Origin: CAMCYM01 sp964405405
GTDB lineage: Bacteria; Bacteroidota; Bacteroidia; Flavobacteriales_D; Sanyastnellaceae
Direction of reading: 5' to 3'
Assembly: GCA_964405405.1 (NCBI GenBank)
Contig: CAYONT010000008.1
Span: 1 to 64,000, forward strand
DNA: 64,000 nucleotides
The notes beneath the pieces were generated by a model. The model searched no databases. It was not told the origin of the DNA and was given only the letters and a program-made list of their open reading frames with translations. A program made the position numbers and the translations under genes. Shown one piece after another: positions 16,362 to 26,977 of this stretch (positions are counted from its first letter, which is position 1; every line of letters begins with the position of its first letter).

Positions 16362-16817
16362 TCAGTTGTTCGTAGGCGCACCGACCGAACCCGTGCGCTC
16401 GGGAACTCCGCTACCGGCCGCCCCCATGTCCGTGGCCTCTACCGTCCCCTTGATCCGGATGACCTTGGTGGGCTCGTTGGTTGCATTGGAGGTGATGGTC
16501 ACACTCTTGTTGATGGGACCCACACGCTTCGTGTCGTAAACCACCGAAATTTCAGACTTCGCACCCGGGGCGATGGGATCTGCACTGCACTGGGGCACCG
16601 TGCACCCACAAGAACCCTTGCAACGTGAGATGATCAAAGGCTCCGTTCCCGTATTGGTAACCGTGAAGATGCAAGCGCCATCGGCGTTTTGCGGAATGGT
16701 CCCATAATCGTGCACCTCCTTATCAATGGTGATGATGGGTCCGGAAGCCCCGCCTTGGGCCATCGCTGCCGTTCCCAAGCCCAAGCCCAGAACAACCGCT
16801 GTCAAAAACTTCTTCAT
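16362..16817 (-). CDS. DUF1573 secreted protein
   Basis: A 151-residue protein with a cleavable signal peptide (MKKFLTAVVLGLGLGTAAMA) followed by one DUF1573 Ig-like domain: HDYGTIPQNADGACIFTVTNTG, then a cysteine-rich turn CKGSCGCTVPQC and VGPINKSVTITSNA. DUF1573 is very common in Bacteroidota periplasmic or surface proteins; its role is unknown. A short Gly/Ser/Thr tail ends the protein. A TATCTTCG box at 16850-16857 lies about 32 bp upstream and an intrinsic terminator lies downstream, so it is probably a single-gene transcript. Confidence 0.9.
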   Translation of the reverse strand: MKKFLTAVVLGLGLGTAAMAQGGASGPIITIDKEVHDYGTIPQNADGACIFTVTNTGTEPLIISRCKGSCGCTVPQCSADPIAPGAKSEISVVYDTKRVGPINKSVTITSNATNEPTKVIRIKGTVEATDMGAAGSGVPERTGSVGAPTNN

Positions 16818-16849
16818 GTGGTGTGTATTTGTTTCGTCTTTGCTGGTTT

Positions 16850-16857
16850 CGAAGATA
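16850..16857 (-). promoter_or_regulatory. Probable -7 promoter box (TATCTTCG)
   Basis: On the minus strand TATCTTCG, one base from the TAnnTTTG consensus, lies 32 bp upstream of the DUF1573 start codon in a locally AT-rich stretch. The same TATCTTCG/TATTTTCG variant occurs upstream of the genes starting at 41792, 44827 and 44862. Confidence 0.45.
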
Positions 16858-16957
16858 CGGAAAGGAAAGAAGGCTCGAAAGGAATTGTGGTTTTTTCAGA
16901 TTCGAAACCCCTTGTGCCGCTTACGCATCCCTGCAACTGAAGTTACAACCTTTGTGC

Positions 16958-16997
16958 CAAAAACAAAAGACCCCAGCATCGCTGCCAGGGTCCTTTG
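16958..16997 (-). terminator. Intrinsic terminator of the large secreted protein gene
   Basis: On the minus strand, GACCCTGGCAGC-GAT-GCTGGGGTC forms a strong stem (CAGC/GCTG inner, GACCC/GGGTC outer) followed by TTTTGTTTTT. It starts about 25 bp beyond the stop codon at 17021. Confidence 0.85.
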
Positions 16998-17020
16998 GGT
17001 TTTCCACCAAGGGATAAAGG

Positions 17021-20000
17021 TCAGTCACAAGAGGTTCCAAAGCTCGCCAAGAACAGCAACAAGTCATTCGTGCCCACGGCACCGTCGAAGTTGATGTCTC
17101 CTGGGCAAGATGCATCTCCGCTGAAGGTGCATGAACCGTTGTCTACCGTTGCCAAGGGGTTGAAGTTGTCCGCATCGTCGTACGTGCAACCCAACACCAC
17201 CGCCGTGAGGCACAATGCATCGCTGCCCTGGTTGAAGGGGCTGTACTCCGTAAACATCGGGTTGGCACAACCTTCACACAAGTCACAGCTTCCGAAGCAG
17301 GAACCTTGCGTGACCGCGTTGCCCGTCACCTGAATCACCCGGTTGCCTCCATTTCCACAGTCTCCAACACTCTCGTCCGCCCCCCAAGCATTTCCGTTGA
17401 TGTACTTGTACTCGTAGGTGCCCGCTTGCAACTGNNNNNNNNNNNNNNNNNNNNNNNNNNNNNNNNNNNNNNNNNNNNNNNNNNNNNNNNNNNNNNNNNN
17501 NNNNNNNNNNNNNNNNNNNNNNNNNNNNNNNNNNCCCCCCAAGCATTTCCGTTGATGTACTTGTACTCGTAGGTGCCCGCTTGCAACTGAACGACAATCT
17601 GATACACCCCATAGCCCACCAAAGTCAATGGCGTGCTCGAGGGATTCCATCCCTGGAAGCTACCGGCTACGTGTACTCCGGCGGCACCTACCGTCTGGTC
17701 GGACATGTTGACCCGGAAGGTCACCAAGTAGGAGCAAGATCCATTGTCCACGTTCGCCGTGGGGTTGAAGTTTTGTGCCGTGGCATCGGTGCATCCGTTG
17801 AATGCACAGAAGCCGGGATCCGTCGCTGCCGGGTTGTAGTTGTTGGCTGCAGGATTCTGGCAACCGACCACTTCCAACTCATTGCACACCCCGTCGCCGT
17901 CGGTGTCATTCACACAAGTGCCCGAGCAGTTGTAGTACTGCGGAGGGTACTGGCAATTGACATTCAAGTGGCAGGCTCCGGTGTAGTTGCAGGCAGCGGG
18001 ATCCCCACAACCCAATTGGAATGAGGAAATCGGTGCAATCCACAGACGCTGGCCAGCCGAATTGACCGGAATGGGCGTCTTCCACACCCCATTGCTCTGG
18101 GCTGTGTAGATGTAGGCACCGGTCGAAGGATCCTGGATCATGATGTTGTTGCCACAAATCGAAATCGGTGCGTTGTCAGCCAACAGGGCCAATGCTCCGA
18201 GGAATCCGGTCGGATCCGTGACATTGCTCAATGTCAGTGCGCCACCGGTTCCATTGCCCAGGACCACCCCTTGCACCGAGATGTTGGGGTTCACAAATCC
18301 AGAGGCTTCACAACCGCCGGCCAGAGGCGCGTTGGGCGTGCCGGTCAGGGTCAAACCGACCAACCACGTGTTGCCTGCTCCAATCGGCAAGGTCGTGGTC
18401 AAGAAGTCACAAGATCCATCGTTCTGGGTCGCTGCAGGGTTGTAGTTGCAAGCCATCAAATTCGTGCACCCGAGGACAGCCAGCGAATTGCCTTCGCAAT
18501 CGTAACCGGCCTGGGCGTATTGGCAAGAACCATCATTGGAGGTCGCCAATGGATTGTAGTTGCAAGCCTCCTCGTCCGTGCAGCCAGGTCCCGTGGAAGC
18601 TACGCCCAAGGCGATGGCCATCCGCGGTGCGGTGTAAGCTTGGATGGTATCGATGTAAGCCAAAGCCTCCGTCGGTCCCATGTCGGGGTTCAAGGTCAAT
18701 TGCGTGGCTGCGATGTTCGTGCCGTTGGCAGCATCTACTGCTTGAACGGTGGCTACATCGAACCACTGCCAAGGCGAGCTGTCGTAAGGCTGGGAAGGCG
18801 AGTTGCCTACCCAATCCGACTTGATGGGATACAAACCGTCCCATCCTTGGTTGCCGTTGGATTCTGCCTGCTGGCTGATGGGATCCTCCAGACCCAAGGC
18901 TTGGAATACAGCGTTGTTGTTCGTGCTCAGGGCCGTGTTGATGGCTTGGTGGATGTGCAGTGCACCCGAAACTTCTACCACCAGTTCATTCGTGGTAGGC
19001 ACAATCAAAACGCCCGTTCCGTAGGGGGCAAAAGGATCGTTGGGTGCTTGGAATGAAACCATGGGCACATCCCCCGAATCCATCCAGCTCAAATCCCCGA
19101 GGGCACCCCCCATGTTCATTTGGAACTGGAAGTTGGACGGGTAGCCCACGTGGTTCGCCATGCACAACTGCATGCCTGAGGGAGCGTAGCCGTTGTTGGT
19201 GGCGTCGGGGTTGCCGTTCACCGCTTCGATCACCATCGGAATGCTGGTGCCATTGCCTGGATCGTACCAGAACTTCGAGATGGGGTTGCCAGCGTCGTCG
19301 AGGATGATGTCATTGTACCCATCGATGGTCGCACTGGCCAAGGTGATGTAACCTCCGGTTCCTTCCCCGATCATGCCGATGGCATTGGGGTTGATGCCGT
19401 ACAAGTTGCCCTGCTCTGCGACCGTTTTGCGGAAGAATCGGACGGCCGTCCGGCTGTCCTGCACCCCACGGTAAGCCGCGTTGATCAGCTGGTACGTGCG
19501 CTCCGACTGGGATCCCGCGAGCGGGTTCCAGCCCAAACGGTAATCCACCGATGCCACCACATAACCCATGCGGGCAAAACGCTTGCAAATCTCAACCGCA
19601 GAAGAGTCCGTCTTCGTTCCTTGGGGGCTGCCATTCAAATAAATGGGCAGGAAGTTCCCGGTGTGGAAGTACAGCAGCAACGGACGGTTGGTTTCCGTGT
19701 CACCCGCTGGGCGGTAGATGTCGCACACGAGCGGTTGGGCCGCCGGGGGCGCACCTTGCAACGCCGGCAACACCGAGATGTTCGTTCCGTACACCACATT
19801 CGACGTGACTTGAACATCCTCAAAAACCTCGGACAGGTAACGAACTCCAGCCGTGAGAGACTCCCCTTCACAGTTGTAACCGGGTGCTGGGTAGGTGCAG
19901 CTGCCGTTGTCGGTGGTCGCGATGGGGTTGTAGTTGCAAGCATCCTCGTCCATGCATCCCGTCGTGGAGACCAATCCGAGGCCCAAGGCCAAACGCGGTG

Positions 20001-21279
20001 CCGTATAGCCCTGAATGGTGTCCACGTAGGCCCGACCTTCCACAGGTCCCATGTTGGGGTTCAAGGTCAGCTGGGTCGCAGCAATGTTGGTTCCATTCGC
20101 CGCATCTACGGCCTGGACCGTAGCCACATCCCACCAGGCCCAAGGGCTGCCGTCGTAGGGTTGGGTCGGGGTGTTGCCGTTGTAGCTGTTCCGAACGGGG
20201 TACAAACCATCCCAGCCCTGGTTGCCATTGGCGATCGCTTGGAGGCTGAAGACATCGTCCAAGTCCGCCGCCCCAAACACGTTGTTCGGGTTGCCCGTGG
20301 GGTACCCGTTCAATTCTTGGTGTACGTGGTAAGCGCCAGACACCTCCACCACCAGTTCATTCGTGGTGGGTACCACCAGAACGCCCGTGGTGTAGGGTGC
20401 AAACGGGTCGTGCGGTGCTTGGAAAGACACCATCGGAACTTCGTTCGGGTCCAACCAGTTGAGGTCTCCCAAAGCCCCGCCCAGGTTGATCATGAACTGG
20501 ACGTCGGAGCTGTAGCCCGTGTGGTTCGCCATGCACAACTGCATCCCGCTGGGAGCAAAACCGTTGTTGGTAGCGTCCGGGTTGCCATTCACCGCTTCGA
20601 TCACCATCGGAATGCTGGTGCCATTGCCTGGATCGTACCAGAACTTCGAGATGGGGTTGCCCGCATCGTCGAGGATGATGTCGTTGTAGCCGTCGATCGT
20701 GGCACTGGCGTAAGCGATGTAGCCGCCGGTACCTTCACCAAACAAACCAATTTTGTTGCCGTTGATGCCGTAAGGGTTGCCCTGCTCGGCGATCGACTTG
20801 CGGAAGAAACGAACCGCCGTCCGGCTGTCCTGAACCCCGCGGTAAGCCGCATTGATGAGCTGGTAGGTGCGCTCCGATTGCGTGGCCGCCAGCGGATTCC
20901 AGCCCAAACGGTAATCCACCGAAGCCACAACGTAGCCCATTTTGGCGAAGCGCGTGCAAATCTCCACTGCTACCGAGTCCGTCTTGGTCCCCGTGGGGCC
21001 ACCGTTCACGTAAACCGGCAAGAAGTTGCCCGTGTGGAAATACAGCAACAAGGGACGGTTGGTCTCCGTGTCACCAGCAGGCGTGTAGATGTCGCAGACC
21101 AGCGGCTGCGGAGCGGGAGGCTGTCCCTGCAATCCCGGCAGCACCGTGATGTTCGTGCCGTAAACGACATTCGATTGCACGTTCACACTGGAGAAAACCT
21201 CATCCAGGTAACGCACTTGGGACCAGGCAGATGTCGCGCCCAAGAACAGGGCGACGACCGCAAATAAGATGCGGTTCAT
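17021..21279 (-). CDS. Large secreted protein: duplicated hydrolase-like domain, CBM-like domain, dockerin-like tail
   Basis: Starts MNRILFAVVALFLGATSAWSQ, a signal peptide. Two copies of an alpha/beta-hydrolase-like domain (about 22-435 and 477-890) are nearly the same. In both, the expected GxSxGG nucleophile elbow reads GEGTGG (about 176 and 635), so the catalytic Ser is Gly. CNYNP-DNGSC calcium-type repeats separate and follow them. A starch-binding-like beta-sandwich (VNMSDQTVGAAGVHVAGSFQGW) lies near 1180. The last 27 residues are an EF-hand/dockerin-like unit (CPGDINFDGAVGTNDLLLF). The N run at 17435-17534 is false: 55 identical bases flank it. Removing 155 bp leaves exactly 1368 codons in one frame. 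Upstream is TACCTTGT, a possible promoter box. Confidence 0.85.
17380..17589. other. False scaffold gap: 100 N between two copies of the same 55 bp
   Basis: Bases 17380-17434 are repeated exactly at 17535-17589 with 100 N between. This is what results when two contigs overlapping by one assembly k-mer (55) are scaffolded without being merged. Collapsing the 155 bp restores the reading frame of the gene at 17021-21279; left as is, the frame breaks. Confidence 0.92.
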
Positions 21280-21368
21280 GATTTTGGGTCTTGGTTTGGG
21301 CAACAAGGTAGTCAAAAAACCTTAAATTGAATCTCAACCCTTGCTTTTGTTAGACGAATGTATGAGGA

Positions 21369-24245
21369 TTACTTTCTGTGGTTCAGGTCGAAAACGGCAC
21401 TGATGTATGCCAAACGCCCCACATAAGGCCCCCCATACGTTTCAATGTGAATGTTCTCAAGCAGGTTGGAGGCACCTGCTTTGAACGTGGTTTGGATGGC
21501 GTCGATGCGGCAGTTCACTTGGAGATCGAGCAGGTCGTACTGCGGCACGAAACCTGTGAACTGCGGTGAGCCCTCGAACAGGAAGCCCTGCACCCAGCGG
21601 TAATTCACGCTGAACCCCCAAGTGTCCTTGCCCCGGAGTTTGTAATCGCGGCCTGTCGCCCCAACGTTGAACTTGTGTTCCGGCGTATTGAACGCCGGGA
21701 TGATGGGGTCCTCCACCGAGCTCACCAGTTGGTTCCAGGAATAGTTTCCATTGAACGTCAGGTGGTTGTTTTGGAAGTAATTCAGTCCGATGGAGAAGCC
21801 TTGGGTTTGGACTGTCTCCAAACTGTTCGCTGCATAGCGGTACACGTCGATGGTGCGGGGCAATTGTTCATTGCCGATGAAGTTCGCGTCCAAACCGATG
21901 TTGTAACCGATGAAGTTCCGGTAGATGCTGAAGTAGTAGCTCGCATCGACGTAGATCTTCTCCCCGATCGTGGTTCGGTAGCCCAGCTCGAAGGACCGCA
22001 CCTGCTCGGGCTGGATGGGCGCAATGTTGAAGTACTCCAAAGTATCCCGGTTGAGCCCAATGCTCCCCGAGAAGGAATCGCTGCTGTTCCGGTAGTTGAT
22101 GAAGCTCTGCACCGTGATGAGGCTGTCAGCGCCCTCCAAGTTGCCCACCAGGGTCGCCGGGCCCACGTCTAAGAAGAGGTACTGGTCCGCCAGGGTGGGA
22201 TTGCGCAACGCACTGCTGAAGCTGAACCGGACGAAGTGCCGGGGGTTCGGAGTCCAAACCGCCGAAGCCGCCGGGCTCACCACCCAATCGAAGTTCTGGT
22301 TCTTGTCCGCCCGCACGGTCGCGGTCAGGATGACCTCATCCATCAGCACCCGGCGGCTGGCCCCTGCGTACAACCCCAGTTCGCTGTTCGTGATGACCGT
22401 CCCCGCCGTGTCGCTGAAAATCGTCCCATCGCTGTCCGGGGTGTAGCGCCGCAGGTTCCCCCCGAGGCGCAGCTCATCGAGCCACGTCGGCGTGAACTTG
22501 TACTCCCCCTGCAGGTGCACCAAACTCGACCGATCGAAGAACCGGGTCCCCTGCTCCTCCGCGTTGTTTTTCGCAGCCGTGATCCGGTCAAATGCCTCTT
22601 GAAATTCCGGTGAACCCGGCTGGAAATGCCCCAGCGGACTGTCGAGCACATCGGGCAGGTTCGCATTTCCGTTGTGCGTCCATTGCTCCACTTGGCTGTG
22701 CCACAAGGCCAAATTCGCTTGATTCTCCTCATACCATTGGTCGATCGCCCCGGGCTCGTAGCCGTAGATGGGAAAGCCCAGCACGGGGTCGTAGCCGATG
22801 AGACTTTGGGTAGGCCAAGTCGTCGCCACCTGGGGCGCAATCGAATCCACCCAGTACCGGTAGTACACCTTGCGCCAGGGGTCATCCTCCCGGGCTTCGT
22901 CCTGCAGCCGGAGGGCAGTGGCGTACGGATCGAAGGAGCGACCGGCATCCTCGCTCGTCCGGTACGCCCGGATGAACCACGTGTCCTTCTTGCGCAATTC
23001 GACCCGGTGTTGCTGGAACGAGATGTCCCGGAGGCTGAAGCGGTTGTCTCCCTGGTAAACCGTGGTGCCTCGGCCCAGGTTGAACCCGTAGATCAATTCC
23101 GGGCTCTCATACGTGTCGGAGGGCTTCAAGCGCCACGTTCCCAGGAAGGATGCCTTGGTGTTCTCCGTGTTGTAGTCCACCAAATCCACCTCTTGGTAGC
23201 CGGTACGGAAAAACGTTCCCAAGCCCCGGGCGTTGGGCCCATTGTCCCCGGAGAAGTCGAACAGGGTCGAGTATTCGTCTCCGTAGATGTTCACCGCATC
23301 GTAGCGCCCGGGATTGCTCGCCGGGAAGTCGCTCCCGTAAACAGGGTCATAGTTGGTGGCCTCCCAGTCGTATGCACTGAAGGTGAAGAAGTTGAACTTG
23401 TATCCAAACACCGGGTCGCCCGCCTCGTTCTCGAAGTAATCCGCCCAGCGCACCGCCGCCTCCGCGAGGTTCCGTTCGCCGATTTTCGTGGACACGCTCA
23501 GACCCGGGAAGGCAAACGGATCCTTCGTCTCCATGTTGATGACCCCATTGAATGCGCCCGGACCGTAGAACGCGGAGCTGGCACCGGCCACGATGTCGAC
23601 ACGCTTGACGTCGAGGTCCGGTGCGCCTAAGAAGTTGCCCAGCGAGAAGTTGAGCCCCGGGCTTTGGTTGTCTACCCCGTCGATGAGCTGCAACGAACGC
23701 ACCGGAGACGTGGAGTTGAATCCGCGCGTGTTGATGATCTTGAACCCCAGACTCGCCGAAGTCAGGTCCACCCCCTTGAGGTTGCCCAAGCCCTCGTAGA
23801 AACTCCCCGTGGGTGCCTCCTTGATCGCCAGCACGTCCATCGTCTCGACCGTCAGTGGGGCCTGCTTCTGTTTCTCAGAGATCCGTTCGCCGACCACTTC
23901 GGCCGCGTCGATGAGGATTTGGTCTGGCTGCAACTTGAACTCGATGCGGGCGTTCACATTGTCCACCCGCAAGGACCCGGGGACGAATCCGATGAAGCTG
24001 CACTGCAGCTGGACGGGCAGGGCCTGCACCACCAATCGGAACTGGCCATCGAAATCCGTGGTCACCCCCGTGGTGGTCCCTTGGACGATAACGTTTGCGG
24101 CGAAGATGGGCTCTCCGGTGCTGCCATCCACCACCCGACCGCGCAGGGTCACCTGGGCCCCCACTTCGCTCACCCCGAGGATCAGTGTCAACAGCCCCAA
24201 GCCCAACCACCCGAACAATTCCCTTCCAGCATTCAATGGCTTCAT
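21369..24245 (-). CDS. TonB-dependent outer-membrane receptor
   Basis: A 958-residue outer-membrane receptor that imports a substrate using TonB energy. After the signal peptide (MKPLNAGRELFGWLG...GAQ) comes a carboxypeptidase-regulatory-like domain (VTLRGRVVDGSTGEPIFAANV, about 32-115). A plug follows with SLQLIDGVDNQSPGLNF and IVAGASSAFYGPGAFNGVINM. A long beta-barrel ends in GRLAYISAVFDLNHRK; the last residue is not aromatic. No SusD-like partner is adjacent, so it is not a SusCD glycan pair; the substrate is unknown. The start at 24245 is the first Met before a good signal peptide. It is on the same strand as the S4 gene 46 bp upstream. Confidence 0.92.
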   Translation of the reverse strand: MKPLNAGRELFGWLGLGLLTLILGVSEVGAQVTLRGRVVDGSTGEPIFAANVIVQGTTTGVTTDFDGQFRLVVQALPVQLQCSFIGFVPGSLRVDNVNARIEFKLQPDQILIDAAEVVGERISEKQKQAPLTVETMDVLAIKEAPTGSFYEGLGNLKGVDLTSASLGFKIINTRGFNSTSPVRSLQLIDGVDNQSPGLNFSLGNFLGAPDLDVKRVDIVAGASSAFYGPGAFNGVINMETKDPFAFPGLSVSTKIGERNLAEAAVRWADYFENEAGDPVFGYKFNFFTFSAYDWEATNYDPVYGSDFPASNPGRYDAVNIYGDEYSTLFDFSGDNGPNARGLGTFFRTGYQEVDLVDYNTENTKASFLGTWRLKPSDTYESPELIYGFNLGRGTTVYQGDNRFSLRDISFQQHRVELRKKDTWFIRAYRTSEDAGRSFDPYATALRLQDEAREDDPWRKVYYRYWVDSIAPQVATTWPTQSLIGYDPVLGFPIYGYEPGAIDQWYEENQANLALWHSQVEQWTHNGNANLPDVLDSPLGHFQPGSPEFQEAFDRITAAKNNAEEQGTRFFDRSSLVHLQGEYKFTPTWLDELRLGGNLRRYTPDSDGTIFSDTAGTVITNSELGLYAGASRRVLMDEVILTATVRADKNQNFDWVVSPAASAVWTPNPRHFVRFSFSSALRNPTLADQYLFLDVGPATLVGNLEGADSLITVQSFINYRNSSDSFSGSIGLNRDTLEYFNIAPIQPEQVRSFELGYRTTIGEKIYVDASYYFSIYRNFIGYNIGLDANFIGNEQLPRTIDVYRYAANSLETVQTQGFSIGLNYFQNNHLTFNGNYSWNQLVSSVEDPIIPAFNTPEHKFNVGATGRDYKLRGKDTWGFSVNYRWVQGFLFEGSPQFTGFVPQYDLLDLQVNCRIDAIQTTFKAGASNLLENIHIETYGGPYVGRLAYISAVFDLNHRK

Positions 24246-24291
24246 GCGTCGCAGTATTTGTTTCCGCGGCCGAAGAAAAGGAAAAAAGTTG

Positions 24292-24534
24292 TTAAACCGA
24301 TGCGTCGTCCTCGACGGCCGGTTCGAGGCGGACCTCCACGACGTCCTCCAACCGCACCGTGTCGCCCGCATGCAACTTCCGGCGCTTTCGGGATTCCGGC
24401 TCGCCGTTCACCGCGATGCACCCCGAAACAACGAGGTGCTGCGCCTCCCCGCCCGTCATGGCGAGGCCCGAAGCCTTGAGCAACTGCAACAAGTCGATGG
24501 TCTCCGTGCGCAGGTAGAAAACTTGGGATTTCAT
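24292..24534 (-). CDS. S4-domain RNA-binding protein
   Basis: An 80-residue protein consisting of one S4-like RNA-binding domain of the YbcJ/RqcP-like type: IDLLQLLKASGLAMTGGEAQHLVVSGCIAVNGEPESRKRRKL, then GDTVRLEDVVEVRLE. Such proteins bind structured RNA, often ribosomal; a specific target is not evident. The gene follows the E1 dehydrogenase gene by 10 bp on the same strand, so it is probably the last gene of the adk-obgE-psuG-E1 operon. An acidic tail (EDDASV) ends the protein. Confidence 0.88.
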   Translation of the reverse strand: MKSQVFYLRTETIDLLQLLKASGLAMTGGEAQHLVVSGCIAVNGEPESRKRRKLHAGDTVRLEDVVEVRLEPAVEDDASV

Positions 24535-24544
24535 CGGGTGGGAT

Positions 24545-26968
24545 TCATCGGGCGGGGTAGCGGCCGGGTTCTGCTTGGTGCATCATGCGGTACACCCGCT
24601 CCACGATGTCCTCGGCGCTCGGCTTGCTGAAGTAGTCCCCGTCCGAACCGTACGGAGGCAGGTGCGGCTGGGCCGTCATCACCTCCGGGGCCGCGTCCAG
24701 GTGCTTCCATGCACCCTGCCCGTTGATCACCGCGTCGAGCAGGTAAGCCGATGCCCCCCCGGGCACGTCCTCGTCCACGATGAGCAACCGGTTCGTCTTC
24801 GCCACCGAGGCCGCGGTGATCCCCGTCCGGTCGAAGGGGAGCAGCGTTTGCGCGTCCACCAGTTCCACCGAGATGCCCAGCTGCGCACAACGCTCCGCGG
24901 CCCGCGCCGCCACCTGGAACGTCGAGCCATAGCTCAACACCGTCACATCCGTCCCCGGACGGACCACCTCGGCGATGCCCAGGGCCACCCGGTACTGCCC
25001 GGGATTGTTGGGCAACGCCTCCTTGGAGCGGTAGCCATTGAGGCATTCCACCACCAAAGCCGGCTCCTCCGCCGCCAGCAGCGTGTTGTACATCCCCGCC
25101 GCCTGCGTCATGTTCCGCGGCACGCACACGTACATGCCCCGGACCGAGGCCACGATGGCCCCCATCGGCGATCCGCTGTGCCAAATCCCCTCCAACCGGT
25201 GCCCACGCGTCCGGATGATGACCGGCGCCTTCTGCCCGCCCAGCGAACGGTAACGAATCGTGGCCAAATCATCCCGCAACAACTGCAGCGCGTAGTACAA
25301 GTAATCCAGGTACTGAATCTCCGCAATGGGTCGGAATCCCCGCATGGCGAGCCCGATGCCTTGGCCTACAATCGTGCATTCCCGGATGCCTGTGTCGGCC
25401 ACCCGCAGCGGACCGTACGCCTCTTGCATGCCCTCCATCACTTGGTTCACGCCGCCGATTTTGCCTGTATCCTCACCGAACGTCAGCACCTCTGGCCGCG
25501 ATTTGAACACCTCGAAGAAATTGCGGTTGAGCACCAGCCGACCATCCACCAGCGGTGCGTCGGCGTCGTAGGTCGCGGCCACCGGCGTCACGTGAAGGGC
25601 GCTGTCGGATCCTTCGCTGTACAGGTGGCTGCTGTAGCGCTCGCGGGCCATCGCTTGGTGGTCGGCGAGCCAGTGGGCCAAACCCCGACGCGCCTCACCC
25701 TCCTCAGCGTGCTGCAGGGCCGTCCGGGCAGCGCTGTAGATCTCCGCACGGCCCGGGTTCATCGCCCCCTCGAGCTCGGCAGCGGCGGCCGAGCCCGCGC
25801 CCTGGAGGGCGCGCAGGTGCGCCACCACATCGCGCCGTTCGGCATCCAAGGGCTCCCGGAATTCGCGCCAGGCGATGCGCTGTTCCTCCTTCACGAACGC
25901 CTTCGCCTCCTGGGCGATGTGTTCGAGCTCGGCCGCCGTCGCAGCCCCCTCCAATTCGAGGAAGCGGCCCATCTGGCGAACACAGTCAAACTCACGCGCC
26001 CATTCGAGTTGTTCCGGGGTTTTGTAACGCTCGTGCGACCCTGAGGTGCTGTGCCCCTGGGGCTGCGTCATCTCCTCCACGTGGACCAGCACCGGAACCT
26101 GCTCCTCCCGGCACCTCGCCACCGCCTCCTCGTACGTCGCCACCAAAGCCGGATAGTCCCACCCCTTCACGCGGTAGATGTACATGCCATTCGTGCCCTC
26201 GCGCAGCTCGAAACCACTGAGTGCCTCCGAAATGGACGCCTTCGTCGTCTGGTACTTCTTGGGCACACTGATGCCCCATCCGTCGTCCCACACATTCACC
26301 AACATGGGGACCTGCAGCACGCAAGCCGCATTCATCGTCTCCCAAAACGGCCCCTCCGACGTGCTGGCATCCCCGATGGTGCCGATGGCAATTTCCCGTC
26401 CCCCCCGGGTGTGGAGGGCCTTGATGTGGGCCAAATCCGGCATCTCCCGGTACCATTTCGAGGCCTGCGCCAGCCCGAGCAGGCGCGGCATCTGTCCCCC
26501 CGTGGGGCTGATGTCCGCCGAGCTGTTGAAGCCGGCGGTTTGGTCCATCCAAGAGCCGTCGTCGTTCAGGAAACGGGAGGCGAAGTGCCCCCCCATTTGC
26601 CGCCCCCCCGCGAACGGTTCCCGCTGCGGATCCGTTTCCGCGTAGAGCGCAGCGAAGTACTGGCGCACCGTGAGCAGCCCCGTCACGAACATGAGCGTCT
26701 GGTCCCGGTAGTAACCACTGCGCCAGTCGCCGGGCTGGATGGCCCGAGCGAGCGCGAGCTGCGCCACTTCTTTTCCATCGCCGAATATGCCGAATTTGGC
26801 CTTGCCCCCCAGCACTTCCTTCCGGCCCAACAGCGAGGCCTCCCGGCTGATGCAGGCCCACCGGTAATCCGATAGCAAGTCGCTGCGGAATTGCTCCTCC
26901 ATGGCTACTTGCACGCCGGATTCAGCGGTTGCGCCCGCTGCGGGGTTCACGTTGCTGCGCTCATTCAT
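24545..26968 (-). CDS. 2-oxoacid dehydrogenase E1, fused alpha and beta subunits
   Basis: An 807-residue thiamine-diphosphate enzyme that decarboxylates a 2-oxoacid (pyruvate or branched-chain) and passes the acyl group to an E2 lipoyl domain. The alpha part (to about residue 450) has GDASTSEGPFWETMNAACVL and VNVWDDGWGIS, the TPP/Mg region. The beta part starts about 475 with NRNFFEVFKSRPEVLTFGED and ends with the transketolase C-terminal domain (VTVLSYGSTFQVAARAAE). Fusion of the two subunits is common in Bacteroidota. No E2 gene is nearby; lpdA, the E3 component, is divergent at 29608. psuG ends 9 bp upstream. Confidence 0.93.
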   Translation of the reverse strand: MNERSNVNPAAGATAESGVQVAMEEQFRSDLLSDYRWACISREASLLGRKEVLGGKAKFGIFGDGKEVAQLALARAIQPGDWRSGYYRDQTLMFVTGLLTVRQYFAALYAETDPQREPFAGGRQMGGHFASRFLNDDGSWMDQTAGFNSSADISPTGGQMPRLLGLAQASKWYREMPDLAHIKALHTRGGREIAIGTIGDASTSEGPFWETMNAACVLQVPMLVNVWDDGWGISVPKKYQTTKASISEALSGFELREGTNGMYIYRVKGWDYPALVATYEEAVARCREEQVPVLVHVEEMTQPQGHSTSGSHERYKTPEQLEWAREFDCVRQMGRFLELEGAATAAELEHIAQEAKAFVKEEQRIAWREFREPLDAERRDVVAHLRALQGAGSAAAAELEGAMNPGRAEIYSAARTALQHAEEGEARRGLAHWLADHQAMARERYSSHLYSEGSDSALHVTPVAATYDADAPLVDGRLVLNRNFFEVFKSRPEVLTFGEDTGKIGGVNQVMEGMQEAYGPLRVADTGIRECTIVGQGIGLAMRGFRPIAEIQYLDYLYYALQLLRDDLATIRYRSLGGQKAPVIIRTRGHRLEGIWHSGSPMGAIVASVRGMYVCVPRNMTQAAGMYNTLLAAEEPALVVECLNGYRSKEALPNNPGQYRVALGIAEVVRPGTDVTVLSYGSTFQVAARAAERCAQLGISVELVDAQTLLPFDRTGITAASVAKTNRLLIVDEDVPGGASAYLLDAVINGQGAWKHLDAAPEVMTAQPHLPPYGSDGDYFSKPSAEDIVERVYRMMHQAEPGRYPAR

Positions 26969-26977
26969 GCAGCGAAG

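Noticed and set aside
17335..17434. C-terminus reading SCKRAPTSTSTSTEMLGG after the N run
   Set aside because: It arises from the false gap, which shifts the frame by 155 bp; the correct continuation ends at 17021.
19621..21267. 548-codon plus-strand frame opposite the large secreted protein
   Set aside because: Val/Arg-rich shadow frame; the minus strand has a signal peptide and recognisable repeats.
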